From: Ceratothoa steindachneri
Lineage: Eukaryota > Arthropoda > Malacostraca > Isopoda > Cymothoidae
Reading direction: 5' to 3'
DNA length: 64,000 nt
Assembly: GCA_963969495.1 (NCBI GenBank)
Contig: OZ018323.1
Span: 79,680,919 to 79,744,918 of the forward strand
The notes below the pieces were generated by a model. That model saw only the letters and a program-made list of their open reading frames with translations. It was not told the origin of the DNA and searched no databases. The first letter of the stretch is position 1. Every line of letters begins with the position of its first letter. Of this stretch, positions 23,111 to 34,984 are shown in pieces. The translations under genes and the position numbers were made by a program.

Positions 23111-24879
23111 ATTATTTTCTTTATTATGTTGCATTTTTTATTTTTTTGTTTTATTGAAAAGATTATAGTTTGCATACGTTTATTCCTGTTTCTATGATAT
23201 AACAATAATAATGCATTATTAGATGGAGAAAGATTTTTTAAATTTATTTTTCAGGAAAAATGAGGTAATCTCAATGAAAATGGTGTATGCTGTACTGATA
23301 AAATCTGACGTGATTGAACAAAAATACATTCACTTTAGAGCTCAGGATGTTTGATTCAGTAACTGCTAAATTGTTCGACAAGAAAAGCAAGAATAAGAGG
23401 AATGGATTTCGTTTTTAAATGAATGGATCAAACTTGAACTGTAACAATTTAGGTTATTAGTAAGTAAAAAATGTTTGATTTTGTTCTGTTTAGGATTTTA
23501 TCAAGTTTGTCGTAGAATGGGCTCTCGACGATATGCCATATATAACTATTCGTTGAGGGAATTATTCTAATATTTCGAGTGCGTGGTAATCTGATTGACC
23601 GAGGTTAGTCCAAAAGGAGGGAGGGGGGCCTGGAAAGGTTTATTTATCTTCAATATGCTTAAGAAGTGGAACGGAGCACAAGGATAAATAATATGGCTAC
23701 CATTAATAAAATAGAGTTTTATTGATTAAACTATCAACAACACACAAAAAAAATGTTTACATAAACGGAGAATGAAAAGGGTCGTGGGAATATCTTACTA
23801 ATCCGAGGATTAAGATTTGGAGAGATTTAAAAAGGTAAACAAATAAAAATTAAAGAGGGGGAATGGTTCGCTAAACAATTAAAAGCACAGGGCTGCGTTG
23901 ATAAAAGGTTAAATGATTAAAGGTAATGCTCAGCTTACGTAATTACAAAGTTGTTGTGCAGAGGAAGACGATGCGAAGGAATCTTCGGTCCACGGGCGAT
24001 TTCCAGCAAAAGGGTTCTTCGGGGGGTTGTCCTTAACGAAGGGAAAGGACTGTCTTCGAAGAGTAAGAGCGAAGTGGGGCTCGGAAGTACGAGCGATCTT
24101 TGTGACAGCAAATCGGAGATGTTTTAGATGAACAATGGAGGTTATTGTTGAAACCAAGCGTTCTCTTGAAGAAAGATAAAAAGGGGGGAAATAAATTATC
24201 CGGACGTGATGTCTTGGGAACGAGAACCGTTTCTTGACGAACGGGCTTCAAGAACAATGGCTGTTCTAACGTTGTTCTCTTTCTGAACAACAGGGGGGGC
24301 CTTGTTGACTTGGCGTCTCGAAGGCACGAACCTTGCCCCGGAAGGGATATTGTCCTCTTCTGGACAATAAGGGGTTTCTCGAGGTAGAGAGTTCCTAGGT
24401 GCACAAGAGAGACCGGATCAGTGTGATGCCTCGCGAAGATAATCTGGATCTGATATGCTTAAATCGGGAAAAGCTATGATATAAATAGTCGAAGCCATTC
24501 CCTTGGCGTAGGGGACAATTGAGTGGGAGGCTTCGGGGGAATGCCCCGGTCGCGCCTGGAAAAATACCTTATCTGCCCATAAGCCTAATTCAATCTGGCA
24601 AGATCGACGTATGAAGGCGAAACGGAGAAGTGAACCTCCTTGATTAAACATTGGCTATGATGGGAGATAAAGCACTTCTGCTTCCTCTCGCAGGCAGGAT
24701 GCACGTGGCTAAGCATGGTTAAAATGTGATAGAGGCTGAATTAAAGCGGCCTCAGACCGTTCTATCACAAAGTTTATCTATAAATTTTCTTTTTATATGT
24801 TTATTTTCTTTTACACAATATTAAAACAATGCTAAAAAAAATCTGATGCAGCACCCCCACTAATTTTAGCTGCGAGTCG
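23111..24879. other. anonymous DNA, no supported gene
   Basis: AT-rich to 23900, then more GC-rich with several minus-strand frames of up to 123 codons (24033-24404, 24418-24651). None has a motif I recognise. The GC-rich part could be an old LTR or other regulatory repeat, but no TG..CA ends or target duplication were seen. Confidence 0.35.
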
Positions 24880-25330
24880 CCACTGTTTTTCACCTCAACG
24901 AAAGGACCCATTTCTGCATAAATAAAACACCACCAGTGCATCACAGAACGTCCTCCAGGTTGAATCACACCCTGCACTCAGTCTTTCTTGAAGTCATCAT
25001 GAGGTCTACGATGAACACAACCCAAAAAATCATCCACATACAGGCAAAAACGTGATTCCTCTGACAAGATAACGCGTATCCATTGTTCCATGGCCAATTG
25101 TTTGTGTTTTTCTCTGATACATTTTTCGCACCCCTACACTCGCTCACTGTAACCGGGATCTTTGTGGGAAGAAGTGAGCAAAGACCTCTTGTGTGCCACT
25201 CTGCGTCATATGTTCTAGTTATGCAGTTCTCTGCATAGTGTTCCTTTAGTAATGTGTGTTGAAGGACCGGCGATGACGTCTTACAACATATCTTTAAAGC
25301 GATTCGATTTTTAACCACAATCCGTAAAAG
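24880..25330 (-). pseudogene. Tc1-like transposase fragment
   Basis: On the minus strand, joining frames gives NRFALKDML, DVIAGPSTHITKGTLCRELH, KRSLLTSSHKDPGYSERV, LAMEQWIRVILSEESRFCLY, VDDFLGCVHRRPHDDFKKD and VIQPGGRSVMHWWCF. This is the order of the Tc1 family from the end of the DNA-binding domain into the catalytic core. The usual SDESRF block reads SEESRF, so the first catalytic Asp is replaced by Glu. Stops and at least two frameshifts are present, and the second half of the core and the inverted repeats are missing. Sequence to about 25660 may hold an older N-terminal part but is not convincing. Confidence 0.8.
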
Positions 25331-25715
25331 TAATACGGCGGTCCTGGTCTGTTAGTATCGTCCTTCAGCCACAATTTTGGCGAGAATATCCTATAGACCT
25401 GGAATTTTTTTCCATTGCAGGTAGACTTGTATGACCATACGCGTAGAAATATCTGGAAATTCTGCTTCATCCTTCACAAGATGGCCTGTGGCGAGCCCAA
25501 ATGTAAATACTCTTTTTTTGCCACTCAGCAACATCTACTTTCCGGATCATTTTACAAACAGCGTTTGAGACAGCCACTGCACCACACCTCCTTTCAGAAA
25601 GACATGAATCCTACGACACAGGTCACAGGTTTCCCTTACAAGCCACTGTAGTTAAAACTATTTTAAGACGCCACGAGACTTTTTTTTATCCGGTAGCAGT
25701 TTGGCTAGCAAAATC
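25331..25715. other. anonymous DNA, possible Tc1 N-terminal remnant
   Basis: Continues upstream of the Tc1 fragment in its reading direction. A few residues resemble a transposase N-terminus, but the evidence is too weak for a gene call. Confidence 0.3.
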
Positions 25716-26712
25716 TTTTGATTCGTTCATTTGAAAATAACACGTTGAGCTTATTTAAAAATAGCACTTTTGAGTTCATTTGAAAAGAACACGTTGAGCT
25801 CGTTAGAAAATACACGATGCCTTCATATGAAAAGAACAAGTTTAGCTAATTTAAAAGCATACGTTGACCTCATTTGAAAAGAACACGTTGAGTTCATTTG
25901 AAAAGAACACGTTAAGCTCATTTAAAAACAACACATTGACCTCATTAGAAAAAGACACGTTGAGCTCATTTAAAAAGAGCACGTTGACCTCATATGCAAA
26001 GAACCTGTTGAGCTCATTTGAAAAAGAACACGTTGAGATAATTTGCAAAGAATCAGTTGAGCTCATTTAATAAAACGCGTCCACATCATTTGAAAATAAC
26101 ACGTTGAGCTCATTTGAAAAGAACACGTTGAGCTCGTTTGAAACGAACACGTTGAGCTCATATAAAAAGAACAGGTTTAAGACCTTTTGAAAACGACCAC
26201 GGGGAATTAATTTGAAAAGAACCCGGTGAGTATATTTGAAAATAATACATTGCGTTTATTTGAAAAGAACACGTTTAGCTCAATTGAAAAGGACATGATG
26301 AACTCATTTGAAAAGAACACGTTGACTTCATATGAAAAGAACACATTGAGCTTATTTGAAAAGAACACGTTGAACTCGTTGAAATCGACACGTAAACCTC
26401 ATTTGAGAACAACACATTGAGCTCATTTGAAAGGAATATTTTGACCTCATTTGAAAAGAACACGTTGAGCTCGTTTGAAAAGAACACGTTGACCTCATAG
26501 GAAAAGAACACGTTGAGCTCATTTGGAAAAGTACACGTTTAACTAATCTTAGAATAACACGTTGAGCTCATTTGAAAAGATCATGTTGACATCATTTGAA
26601 AAGGAACACGTTTACCTCATTTGAAAAAAAACCCCACGTTGAGTTCATTTGAAAAGAACACGTTAAACTCGTCCGAAAAGAACATGTTAAGCTCATTTTA
26701 ACTCGTTTTATT
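25716..26712. repeat. minisatellite, 24-bp unit, about 40 copies
   Basis: Head-to-tail units of consensus GAACACGTTGAGCTCATTTG plus AAAA, period 24 bp with occasional indels. Because 24 is a multiple of three, both strands have short open frames built of an 8-residue repeat (FEKNTLSS on plus, SNELNVFF-like on minus). These are by-products of the period, not genes. Most units contain the GAGCTC palindrome. The unit resembles that of the 3.2-6.5 kb minisatellite. Confidence 0.95.
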
Positions 26713-26984
26713 AACTGTTTAAAAAAATACACTTCTTGAATATCTTTAAAAAAACTTTAAGCCACAAATCAACATCAGGCATTGAACTAATTGTTGCGTC
26801 TGTTACGACAGAAATGTAAATTTAAACATCCTCCATAGACCATTGCTTTATTATTATTGGTTTCCCAACGTTGCGGTACCGGGTTCGATCCCGGCATGAG
26901 TGGACACAAACGTCAGCGTACGTAGAGATCTGGCTACCGGTTGTTGGACGCGTTGTGTTTAGCCCCTGTATTCGGGTGGGTAGA
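26713..26984 (+). other. AT-rich DNA with a tRNA-like B box, possible SINE fragment
   Basis: At 26881-26895 the sequence GGGTTCGATCCCGGC matches the pol III B box of tRNA genes and tRNA-derived SINEs. No A box lies at the right distance upstream and no cloverleaf can be drawn, so this is at most the remains of a SINE head. Confidence 0.4.
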
Positions 26985-27535
26985 TCTGTATTGGAGTGGA
27001 GGACGGCGGACGTGACCCCCATATTTAAGAAGGGAGAGCGGAAAAATCCTGGTAACTACCGGCCTATAAGTTTCACCTCTGTTGTGAGCAAAATGTTAGA
27101 GAGAAAAAATAGTAAATCACCTAGAAACAAACAACTTGATTCTGGACTCCTAACACGGGTTTCTCAGGAACCGATCGTATCTCACAAATCTAAAGGGATT
27201 CATTCACGGCATTTTGGGTGAGTACCATCGTAGTCGGGCTGTGGCTATCGAATCCCTGGACTTTCAAAAGGCCTTTGATAAGGTGCCACACCGCAAGTTG
27301 ATGTGCAAAGTCCGCACGGTTGGCATTACAGGTAGGGTGGTCAGCTGGATTGAGAACTGGTTGTCAGGCAGGCGACAAAGAGTGAGAATAAATGGGGTAG
27401 CTTCGAGATAGGCCCTCATGACTAGTGAGGTACTCCAGGGTTCCATCCTCTGTCTTATCTTGTTCATCATCTATATAAATGATATAGACGATGGGTTGTT
27501 TTGCTCGAAATTGCGAACCTCACGTGCTACTTTGT
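26985..27535 (+). mobile_element. CR1-like LINE RT fragment
   Basis: On the plus strand: EWRTADVTPIFKKGERKNPG, NYRPISFTSVVSKMLER, then after frameshifts ESLDFQKAFDKVPHRKLMCK, SWIENWLSGRRQRVRING and [14 protein letters not shown]. These are the CR1 RT blocks up to the strand before FADD, where the similarity stops close to the start of a (TA)n array. A stop follows NGVASR. The sequence differs from subfamilies 1 and 2 here, so it is a third CR1 lineage or a much older copy. Confidence 0.85.
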
Positions 27536-27544
27536 GAGTTATTC

Positions 27545-28030
<486 letters not shown>

Positions 28031-28349
28031 TTTTAAATGACTTAGATCTGACACTTGTTTTTGATTAACTTTTCGACTCTGAATCCAAAAATGACTCCAG
28101 TGTACCCTCGCTTTGTATCAAAAGTCATAAAAAACACCTAACAAATTTTGCTTATTTTATAGAAAGTTTTAACAATTTACATACACTTGAAAATTAAAAC
28201 TGCTTGACTAATGTTTGTACAAATCTATTTTGTTCATCAAACGATATTGTTACTGTGCGTCGAATTGTGTGCAAGTAGTTACTACCAAATTTTATGCATA
28301 TAGCTTTTGGGAGATTGGTCAATATGCGGAGAATTTCATTTTATACTTC

Positions 28350-29890
28350 AACATTAGTTAGCCAACAAATTTAAATCCCATCTACCTTGATACCTTTCCT
28401 CCATGACCTTCAAATCTTGTTAGAATCGTTCATCTTGTTCATCGCTGACCTTACCAAGGTTTTCAAGGAAGCAGAAAAATGCAATTTAATTCTCAGGTTA
28501 CAACTGAGCGTTTTGTATCTCTCCATTCGTTTCTGAACATTTTCGGTATAATTCTTTGCTCGTGTATTTCCAAGAAAGTTGTGGAAAAAGTCTTTGAAAG
28601 ATAACCAAGCATTCATTTCGAGTTGTGACAGTGTTGCGATGAAATGTTCATCTCTGATGAGTTGCCGAATTGTGGACCATCAAACAGACAGGCCTTGATA
28701 TTTTTTAATTGACAAGCCAGGAAATCTCAAAAGGAGGTAATTGAAATAGTCGCCTTCAGTTGTTAATTCTGTAAGACTTGCTTCATGAGCCCCAGTTTGA
28801 TGTGCAGAGGTGGGAATATAATTTTCTTTCTGTCAACAAATGGCTCATGAATAATGTTGGGCTCACCAGATTTGAGGTGAGATCTTGGAGGCCAATTACT
28901 TTCTACCCAATTCTTCTCTCGATCTCTGCTGTCCCAATTGCACAGGAAGCAAATAGTTCGTGTTCCTGCGTTGCTGATCAAGAAGGAAGCAGACGATTTA
29001 ATGGTCAGCACAGATGAGGCAATTATGTTTGTGATATTGCAACAACTCAATGACTTTCTTTATGTCTCCATGTTTTTCACGAAGACTAACTGAATACCCA
29101 ACTGGGACTGCACCATATAAATTTCTATTGTGGGTGAAGCCCCTTTTTTAGCTCTGCTTTAGCTATCGATGAACAGTCGCATTTCACTTGAGTTGTGGAT
29201 CAGAATTTCCAAATCCTCCAGTAAACTTTGTATGTTATGGCAATACACAATCCCCACTTTGGAGGGACAGATTGAAAGTAAGATACCTTCGCTCTTTTTT
29301 CAAGCATGTTTTTCTCATTCAGTCGTGATGCTAGGAGTTCTGAAGCCTATTTTTTTTTATATTCTCAAATCACGTGGCAAATCATTCAACTCATGCTGGT
29401 CGAATCTCTTGCGAGCTGAATCATCTTCAATTTCAAAATCTGCATCATTGCTGTCACTGAGTTCTTCATCATAATCCAGATCTTCAAGAGAGTGTAGTTG
29501 AATGAAAACGGGCACTGGGATTTCAATTGAATGGGGCACCGGACATATAGCTGATGGTAGACTAGGATACTCGATTTTACATATGTTTTCTTGTTATATC
29601 TTGATGTTTTGACTGAATAAAAGTAACAGAGTGTGTAATGATCTTCTGGCTCTCGCCAAATCATGGGTATACAAAATGCCAACTTATTACCTCTTTCCTT
29701 GGTCCACATCCGTAAACTCTCGACACACTGCTTGCGTACCTTATGAGAGGCCCAAGACTTATATTAATCACCAACTTCTAGTTAAAAATATGGAGAATAG
29801 GCTGGCTAGGCAAATGCGCTGATGTTTGCCCTTTGAGTGGAAATGGTGAAATTGCCACAAATATAACAAAAGGAGTTCGAGCAGTTCAGA
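28350..29890 (-). pseudogene. family-1 Cys-rich protein, copy C (inactivated, intronless)
   Basis: The most decayed full-length-like copy, read on the minus strand in many frames. N-terminus NSFCYICGNFTI; MWTKERGNKLAFCIPMIWRE followed by PEDHYTLCYF; IEYPSLPSAICPVPHSIEIP; HELNDLPRDLRI then a stop; ELLASRLNEKNML; HNCLICADH with a stop in the DLK block; FLCNWDSRDREKNWVESNWP; PPLHIKLGLMKQ; MNAWLSFKDFFHNFLGNTR; SDEQDERF and VMEERYQGRWDLNLLANY. The order matches copies A and D. There is no intron after the CYFYSVKTS segment, where B and D have one. More than ten stops and frameshifts. Confidence 0.8.
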
Positions 29891-30590
29891 TACTTACGAC
29901 GAGAAATAGCAGAGGCAGACGTGATCTGAAAGAAACGAAATAATTATGCAAATAGAAAACAAGTTGACAGTCACAAGCTTAAAAAAAAACTTACATAAGG
30001 TCTGGTAACCCCTTGTATACAGAATTTTATCTACTATTTGAGGAATACGATAGTAATCACTTATAAAGAACGCCACACAACCTATCACCGTATTGTCCCA
30101 CGTATAACTAAATGGACAAGTTACAAGTTGTCGCCATTTGCTAATAGTGCCTCTTCTACGAGTCGCAGTCAAAGTGTTGAAAAATAAATAATAAAGTAGC
30201 TAATTTAACTTTTTTGTCTTCCAATATTTAGGACTATCATTAAATAGATAATAAAATCAATCGGCTAACTAATCCTATCGTTTACGGATAGACAATACAA
30301 TTGTGTTTCTTTATAAAGTAAGCTGTACAGAAAAGGATTCACGTTGTAGAAGAAAACTGACTGTAGTTTTAAAAATCATCATACGAATACCCCGAGAGAC
30401 TACGCGCATTGGCATGAGCGATGGACCAAGTTGAAAAGCTGACATCATTTTGTCTTGGTAATTTAAAGCAAAAGGCCACTGAGGGCAAACGGTGAAGAAA
30501 GTGGGGAAAAAAGTTAAAATATCTGGAGGAAAAATAGGTGCAACTTTTAAAAAATGGTATTTCGCTCAAATGAATTTAAATCGACGATGA
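29891..30590. other. anonymous AT-rich DNA
   Basis: Short overlapping frames only. Nothing recognised. Confidence 0.35.
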
Positions 30591-30593
30591 ACG

Positions 30594-30659
<66 letters not shown>

Positions 30660-30710
30660 TATTTATATAGTGTATGTGCGTGTGTAGAGAGAGAGAGAGA
30701 GAGAGAGAGA
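30594..30710. repeat. (TA)n and (GA)n microsatellites
   Basis: A pure (TA) run to about 30652, a degenerate AT/GT stretch, then a (GA) run at 30687-30710. Confidence 0.97.
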
Positions 30711-30776
30711 AGGTGATCATACTTAGCACAGTAATCCAGGTGTGACCGTACTAGTCATTTACACAAAGAAAGGACG
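30711..30776 (-). mobile_element. CR1-like LINE (subfamily 2), about 60-bp fragment
   Basis: CAGTAATCCAGGTGTGACCG and the following CGTACTAGTCATTTACACAA align with 39961-40010 of the long CR1 copy (CAGTATTCCTGGTGTGGCCG, CGTACTAGTCAGTAACACAA). It encodes part of the region just before the C-terminal LEKVQARTTK motif. It directly follows a (GA) run. Confidence 0.7.
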
Positions 30777-31473
30777 ATCTCTCCATTTCGGAATTGCTAC
30801 GACGATCTCACTTTGATGGGGTGAGGCAAATCGCCGTATAACAGAACCGCTTTCGAGCCCAGTAATACTGTAGATACTTGAATTTACGAACTTCTCTGCT
30901 GTGTGTGGAGTGAGGTGCCAATATACAAGCGCTCGCGAAACAAGGATGAGCCACTGAGAATGAAGATTAATGACCAAATTAATGGTTCAAATCTCGGCGA
31001 TGGCTAGATTTTTCCTCTTTCCTCAGGCGCGATTTTATTCCTTACAGAGCTCTTACGAGGTCCTAGCTGGATGGTCATTTCGGATTAAATGTTATCCCAC
31101 CGTCTGCGTCTGGCCATTAATCTGCCCCCCCCCCCGAAAATGAGGGGGCTTAGACTGGCATCTTTCGGTTGAGTTAACGGTTACATGCGTCGCTTCTCCG
31201 AGAGCTAGAATGATCGATCCCAATAGAGACGAGTTTTTTCATACCATGCGTGTAGTTCGTTTGATGGATATGGATGAATTCACTCATGACCAATGACGCT
31301 TTCGGGTGAATAAGTGTGATGATCGAGTTTGGGTATTCATATGTAGCAGGTATTTAAAGGAGGGTAAGAGTGGTTTCCTCGTCTCCTTCACTTTTCTTGT
31401 CCCCTATGACATTGATATCCCATGCGCATGGCATTGAAATGATGCATTGTATTTAGTAAAAAAAATAATAAAT
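30777..31473. other. anonymous DNA with a B-box-like site and a poly-C tract
   Basis: At 30984-30998 GGTTCAAATCTCGGC resembles a pol III B box without a clear A box. A run of about 12 C lies near 31125. No gene seen. Confidence 0.35.
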
Positions 31474-31530
31474 AAACAAAAATCAACGAGGGCATCACCC
31501 GCCAGACAGATTTAGAAGAAAATTTTGTAT
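31474..31530 (+). repeat. dispersed repeat, copy 2 (AAAATCAACGAG motif)
   Basis: AAAATCAACGAGGGCATC, then CGCCAGACAGATTTAGAAGA and AAA; same order as at 2653-2712. Function unknown. Confidence 0.5.
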
Positions 31531-32079
31531 AGAGAGTAGGGTCCTGTACGGGACTAATATTTCAGCCCAAGTTTGGCTCATTGAATCCGAGGCCCAGGAC
31601 CAAGGATCTATATTTAGAAACAATCCGGCACGAAAGATTCAAATCTAAGAGCCAAGACGGGCCCGGCCACCCTGAATTGCACTGTCCAACAATAATTTTG
31701 CTACAGAAATGAGAAAGTAGTTTTCTTTTGTAGTTTTTTTGCGTAGATTACGAAAATGACCTTTATTTTTCATGAAATGACTTCAGTTTTTTGTAAACTG
31801 CACATTTAGTCTTTTTATTAATATTAGATTATTCAGTATATAGAGGTATGAAATATTTGGTTTTTTTTTATTTTATTTGACGAAAGTACAAAGATAAGTG
31901 GAAACAAAAAGCTTATTTATCAACAAAAATTAATAAGTCCTTTTAATACATTTCAGAGTGTGGTATTATAAAAATATGTTTAAAAAATAATGAAGATTTA
32001 AGATTTTTTTTAAATTACTGAAATCTATACAATAGTCATATATCTTTAGAATATTTAGGCTTCTTTTTATGTATAACAT
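31531..32079. other. AT-rich 3' flank of copy D
   Basis: Contains AAATGACCT and AAATGACTTCAGTTTTTT at 31753-31792, blocks that recur on the far side of copy D (34005-34022). No gene seen. Confidence 0.4.
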
Positions 32080-33860
32080 CTTATCTGTCTCTGTGAAGGG
32101 TCCAGCAGAAGTCAGCAATCATTGCAGGATTCCATTTTCCTTTATAACGATTTTCTATAGTAGCAATATCTTGGTGGAATCTTTCACCATGCTCATCGCT
32201 GACGTCTGCTGGATTCTCTGGAAAGAAAGATCAATGGGAATGCAAAAAATGCACCTTTAGTGACATACTACATCCCGACTCATTATATAAGACCTAATCA
32301 AATTCTGAACAAGAATGTGGTAATTTTCTGATTTGTGCCTTCCAAGGAGACCATTACATACACCTTTGAAACTATGCCAGGCCTCAAATTCTGGCTTGCT
32401 CAATTTTGCCTCAAACTCACTATTTACCATAAGTTGTCGAATCTGAGGACCAACAAAGATTCCTTCTTTAATTTTAGCATCACTAATCTTAGGAAATTTT
32501 GTTTTTTAATATAAGAAGTGTTGCTTGTCATGCTTTAAGGCTTCCACAAATTGCTTCATTAAACCTAATTTTATGTGAAGTGGTGGCAAAATTATGTTTT
32601 CCTTAGGAACCAATGGTTCACTTATGATATTATGACAACCTACTTTTGTCTCTTCTCTTAAAGACCATTCTGAGCATATGTAATGTTCTCCGCGACCTCT
32701 ACTGTTCCACTGGCACAAAAAACACATGAATTTTGTGTAACCTGACTGCAAACCATTTGAAATGGTTCTACCTTAAGGTCAGCACAAATCAACCATTTAT
32801 GTTCACTGTATTTAATGTTTTTTAAAATGAAATCTAAATTCTCATCAATTTCTTTCAAAACAAAAGTGAACTACTGGTAGCGCTGGTAGTTTATTTCCAT
32901 TATGCAGAATCACAGCTTTACTACTATATAAAGAAGCGTCAATGAAAAGTCTCCATTGACTCGTTCATAATGAATATATAATTCTTCAAAGAGACGTGGA
33001 ATATTATTACAGTAGCATAAATTGTTGTCAAATGAAAATTTGTTTTGTAAATTGTTTGATCGAATGCGAAACTTAGTAATTTGAACACCTTCTGCTACTA
33101 AATTTCTTTCTTTCAGTCTCGAGGCCAGTAATTCACTTTGTTGCAGTGTTAAGTTTAGATCTCTTACAAAATCATCTAAATCAAGTTGTGAGAAAGGTTT
33201 TGGAGTAGTATCAACAGTTTCAGGAACATAAATTTCAGTTTCTGGTTCACATGATTCCATATCTGATTCATTAAAGTTAGTCAAAACAATTTCTGCAGGT
33301 AGTTCAGGAACTGTAATGTCTTTTGAGTGAGGTATAGGCTGAATAGCAGATCTAAGGTTGGGATATACCACAGCTGAAGCGCACTTTGTTGTTTTACCTA
33401 AAAGTATGGAAATTATATGCATAAAATTTAATTTATAGTGTGATTACAATAAAGTGGTTCTAAACCTAATTAATTCTATATTAAAAAAAAATACTATTAC
33501 AGTATACCACTTCAAAATATAGGTACAGTGGACAATAAACAATTACTTACTTTGTATGTCTACCAAACAGAAATAGCAGTCAGTGGTATGATCTTGGGTC
33601 CCTCCCATACCATTGGAACACCAAATTGAAGGTTTTTTATTTTTCCTTTAGACCATTTTGATGAAGAATTAAAGCATGTCGTGCAACAGATACGTTGTAC
33701 TCATGGTTTATCTTGGTCGCCAATTTTACATCCAAAATACAAATTATATAGTTTTTCACTAGAGAAGAAATTTTTCTTTGATTTTTTTTTAAATGTTACT
33801 GAACCACATATATAGCAGAATTTATTTGGGCTATTTTTACACTGTCTTATTGGCATTTGA
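32080..33860 (-). pseudogene. family-1 Cys-rich protein, copy D (most complete, with intron)
   Basis: ATG at 33856 opens MPIRQCKNSPNKFCYICG. Then come QRICCTTCFNSSSKWSKG, FGVPMVW, a 1-nt loss, and DHTTDCYFCLVDIQS. The intron runs from GTAAGT (33550) to TTAG (33398), 153 bp, with the same position and phase as in copy B. Exon 2 (33397 down) gives KTTKCASAVVYPNLRSAI, LDLDDFVRDLNLTLQQSELL, LCYCNNIPRLFEELYI, frameshift, EIDENLDFILKNIKYSEHKW, LICADLK, a frameshift near 32745, FMCFLCQWNSRGRGEHY, PPLHIKLGLMKQFVEALK, IKEGIFVGPQIRQLM, SDEHGERFHQDIATIENRYK and MIADFCWTLHRDR, then a stop near 32080. About six lesions, so it is close to the ancestral layout. A pyrimidine tract and CAG lie just upstream of the ATG, as in copy B. 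Confidence 0.85.
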
Positions 33861-33981
33861 ATTAAAATTGTTGCTTTTATTCAAAATTGTATTTAGTTAA
33901 AAAACCTGAAAATAAGAAATAAAAGAAAGAAATTCGTTAAAATCTTCAAAATTTGACAAAAATAGTAATTGGCAACTTACG

Positions 33982-34022
33982 AAAAAATGGAGTCATTTCG
34001 ATAAAAATGACTTCCATTTTTT
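33982..34022. repeat. AT-rich palindrome upstream of copy D
   Basis: Arms AAAAAATGGAGTCATTT and AAATGACTTCCATTTTTT (one indel between them) flank a 6-nt loop. It lies about 125 bp upstream of the copy D start codon and may mark the edge of its mobile unit. Confidence 0.7.
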
Positions 34023-34374
34023 AAATCTACACATGAAACTACATTAGAAAATGTTATTCTAATGTTTGTAGTCGACAAAAAGTTAAATTTTGTTAGACAG
34101 TGTTATTTGACCAGAGCCAAATGTCTATTTATAGAATCGTATTTGATGATATTTAATGTCTCTTTTTTGAGGAAAATGTTAACATATCAGTGAACAATCA
34201 AGACGTTGGATGACATAAATGATAAAGTTTTAGTTGAGTAAGAGTTAGCTGAGATGGATGAGTGGAAGCCATTTGAATATTGGAAAAGAATAATTACCTG
34301 CATCATGATGATTCGCGCCGGGTATCAAAATAGCCGACGTCATGACTGGTGTTCAATGCCCTGTTAACACTTTA

Positions 34375-34815
34375 AAAGTTGTAAGACCTGGCATGGGCAG
34401 CTGCGCCGGAGACTACGAAGCCGTAGCCAGCAGAGAGGAGCACAGCTGCAAGACAAGGTGATGGAAAACCATAGCAAAGGAATCCGGGCTTTGATGAGAG
34501 AGAGGTGTTGGAGTCACCACCAAGGAGCTGGCCCTGAATAAGGACCTTCACTACGAGCTGTTGACCATGATCAAGGAGGTGTTCGAAGACCTGCTCAGGG
34601 ACACAGTAAGGAACGCAGGTGCCAGATTCCGGAGCCACCTTGAGGCTGTGGTGGAAGCTTAGGGCGGCATCTTTGAGTAAACTCTTATCTCCCAGACAAA
34701 ATCCAATTGATAATTTTATTTTTATAAATAAATTTATTTTTGACTGAGATATTTCAGAGAGTGGGGGTTCTTTTATGCAAGCTGTCAAATTTAGCTCCAA
34801 CACCCTACCTGTATA
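34375..34815 (+). mobile_element. mariner-like element, 3' remnant
   Basis: The plus strand reads EVFEDLLRDTVRNAGARFRS then HLEAVVEA, a stop, GGIFE and a stop at about 34680. This matches the C-terminus of mariner transposases (RFRSRLEAV..AEGGHIE), as in the copy at 10.15-11.01 kb. Everything upstream of about 34550 is unreadable. The minus-strand 143-codon frame over this interval is a shadow. The right end near 34800 may hold the terminal repeat. Confidence 0.6.
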
Positions 34816-34925
34816 TGAAATACAGACATTTTATACAATCACTCATTTTTTTTTTTAGCCGATTGTGTTATTTTTAGGATTGATTATTGTAGATACGCAA
34901 ATGTCTTATGATCATGAATTTTGTC

Positions 34926-34931
<6 letters not shown>

Positions 34932-34981
<50 letters not shown>
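34932..34981. repeat. (TA)n microsatellite
   Basis: Pure (TA) run. Confidence 0.98.

Positions 34982-34984
<3 letters not shown>

Noticed and set aside
24033..24404. 123-codon minus-strand frame
   Set aside because: No motif recognised and no supporting context, so it is not called as a gene.
23690..24700. Solo LTR or gene in the GC-rich stretch
   Set aside because: No TG..CA termini, target duplication, or recognised protein motif was found.
26873..26900. tRNA gene
   Set aside because: Only the B box fits; acceptor stem, anticodon arm and A box are missing.
34372..34803. 143-codon minus-strand protein
   Set aside because: It is the antisense of a mariner C-terminal remnant and has no motif of its own.
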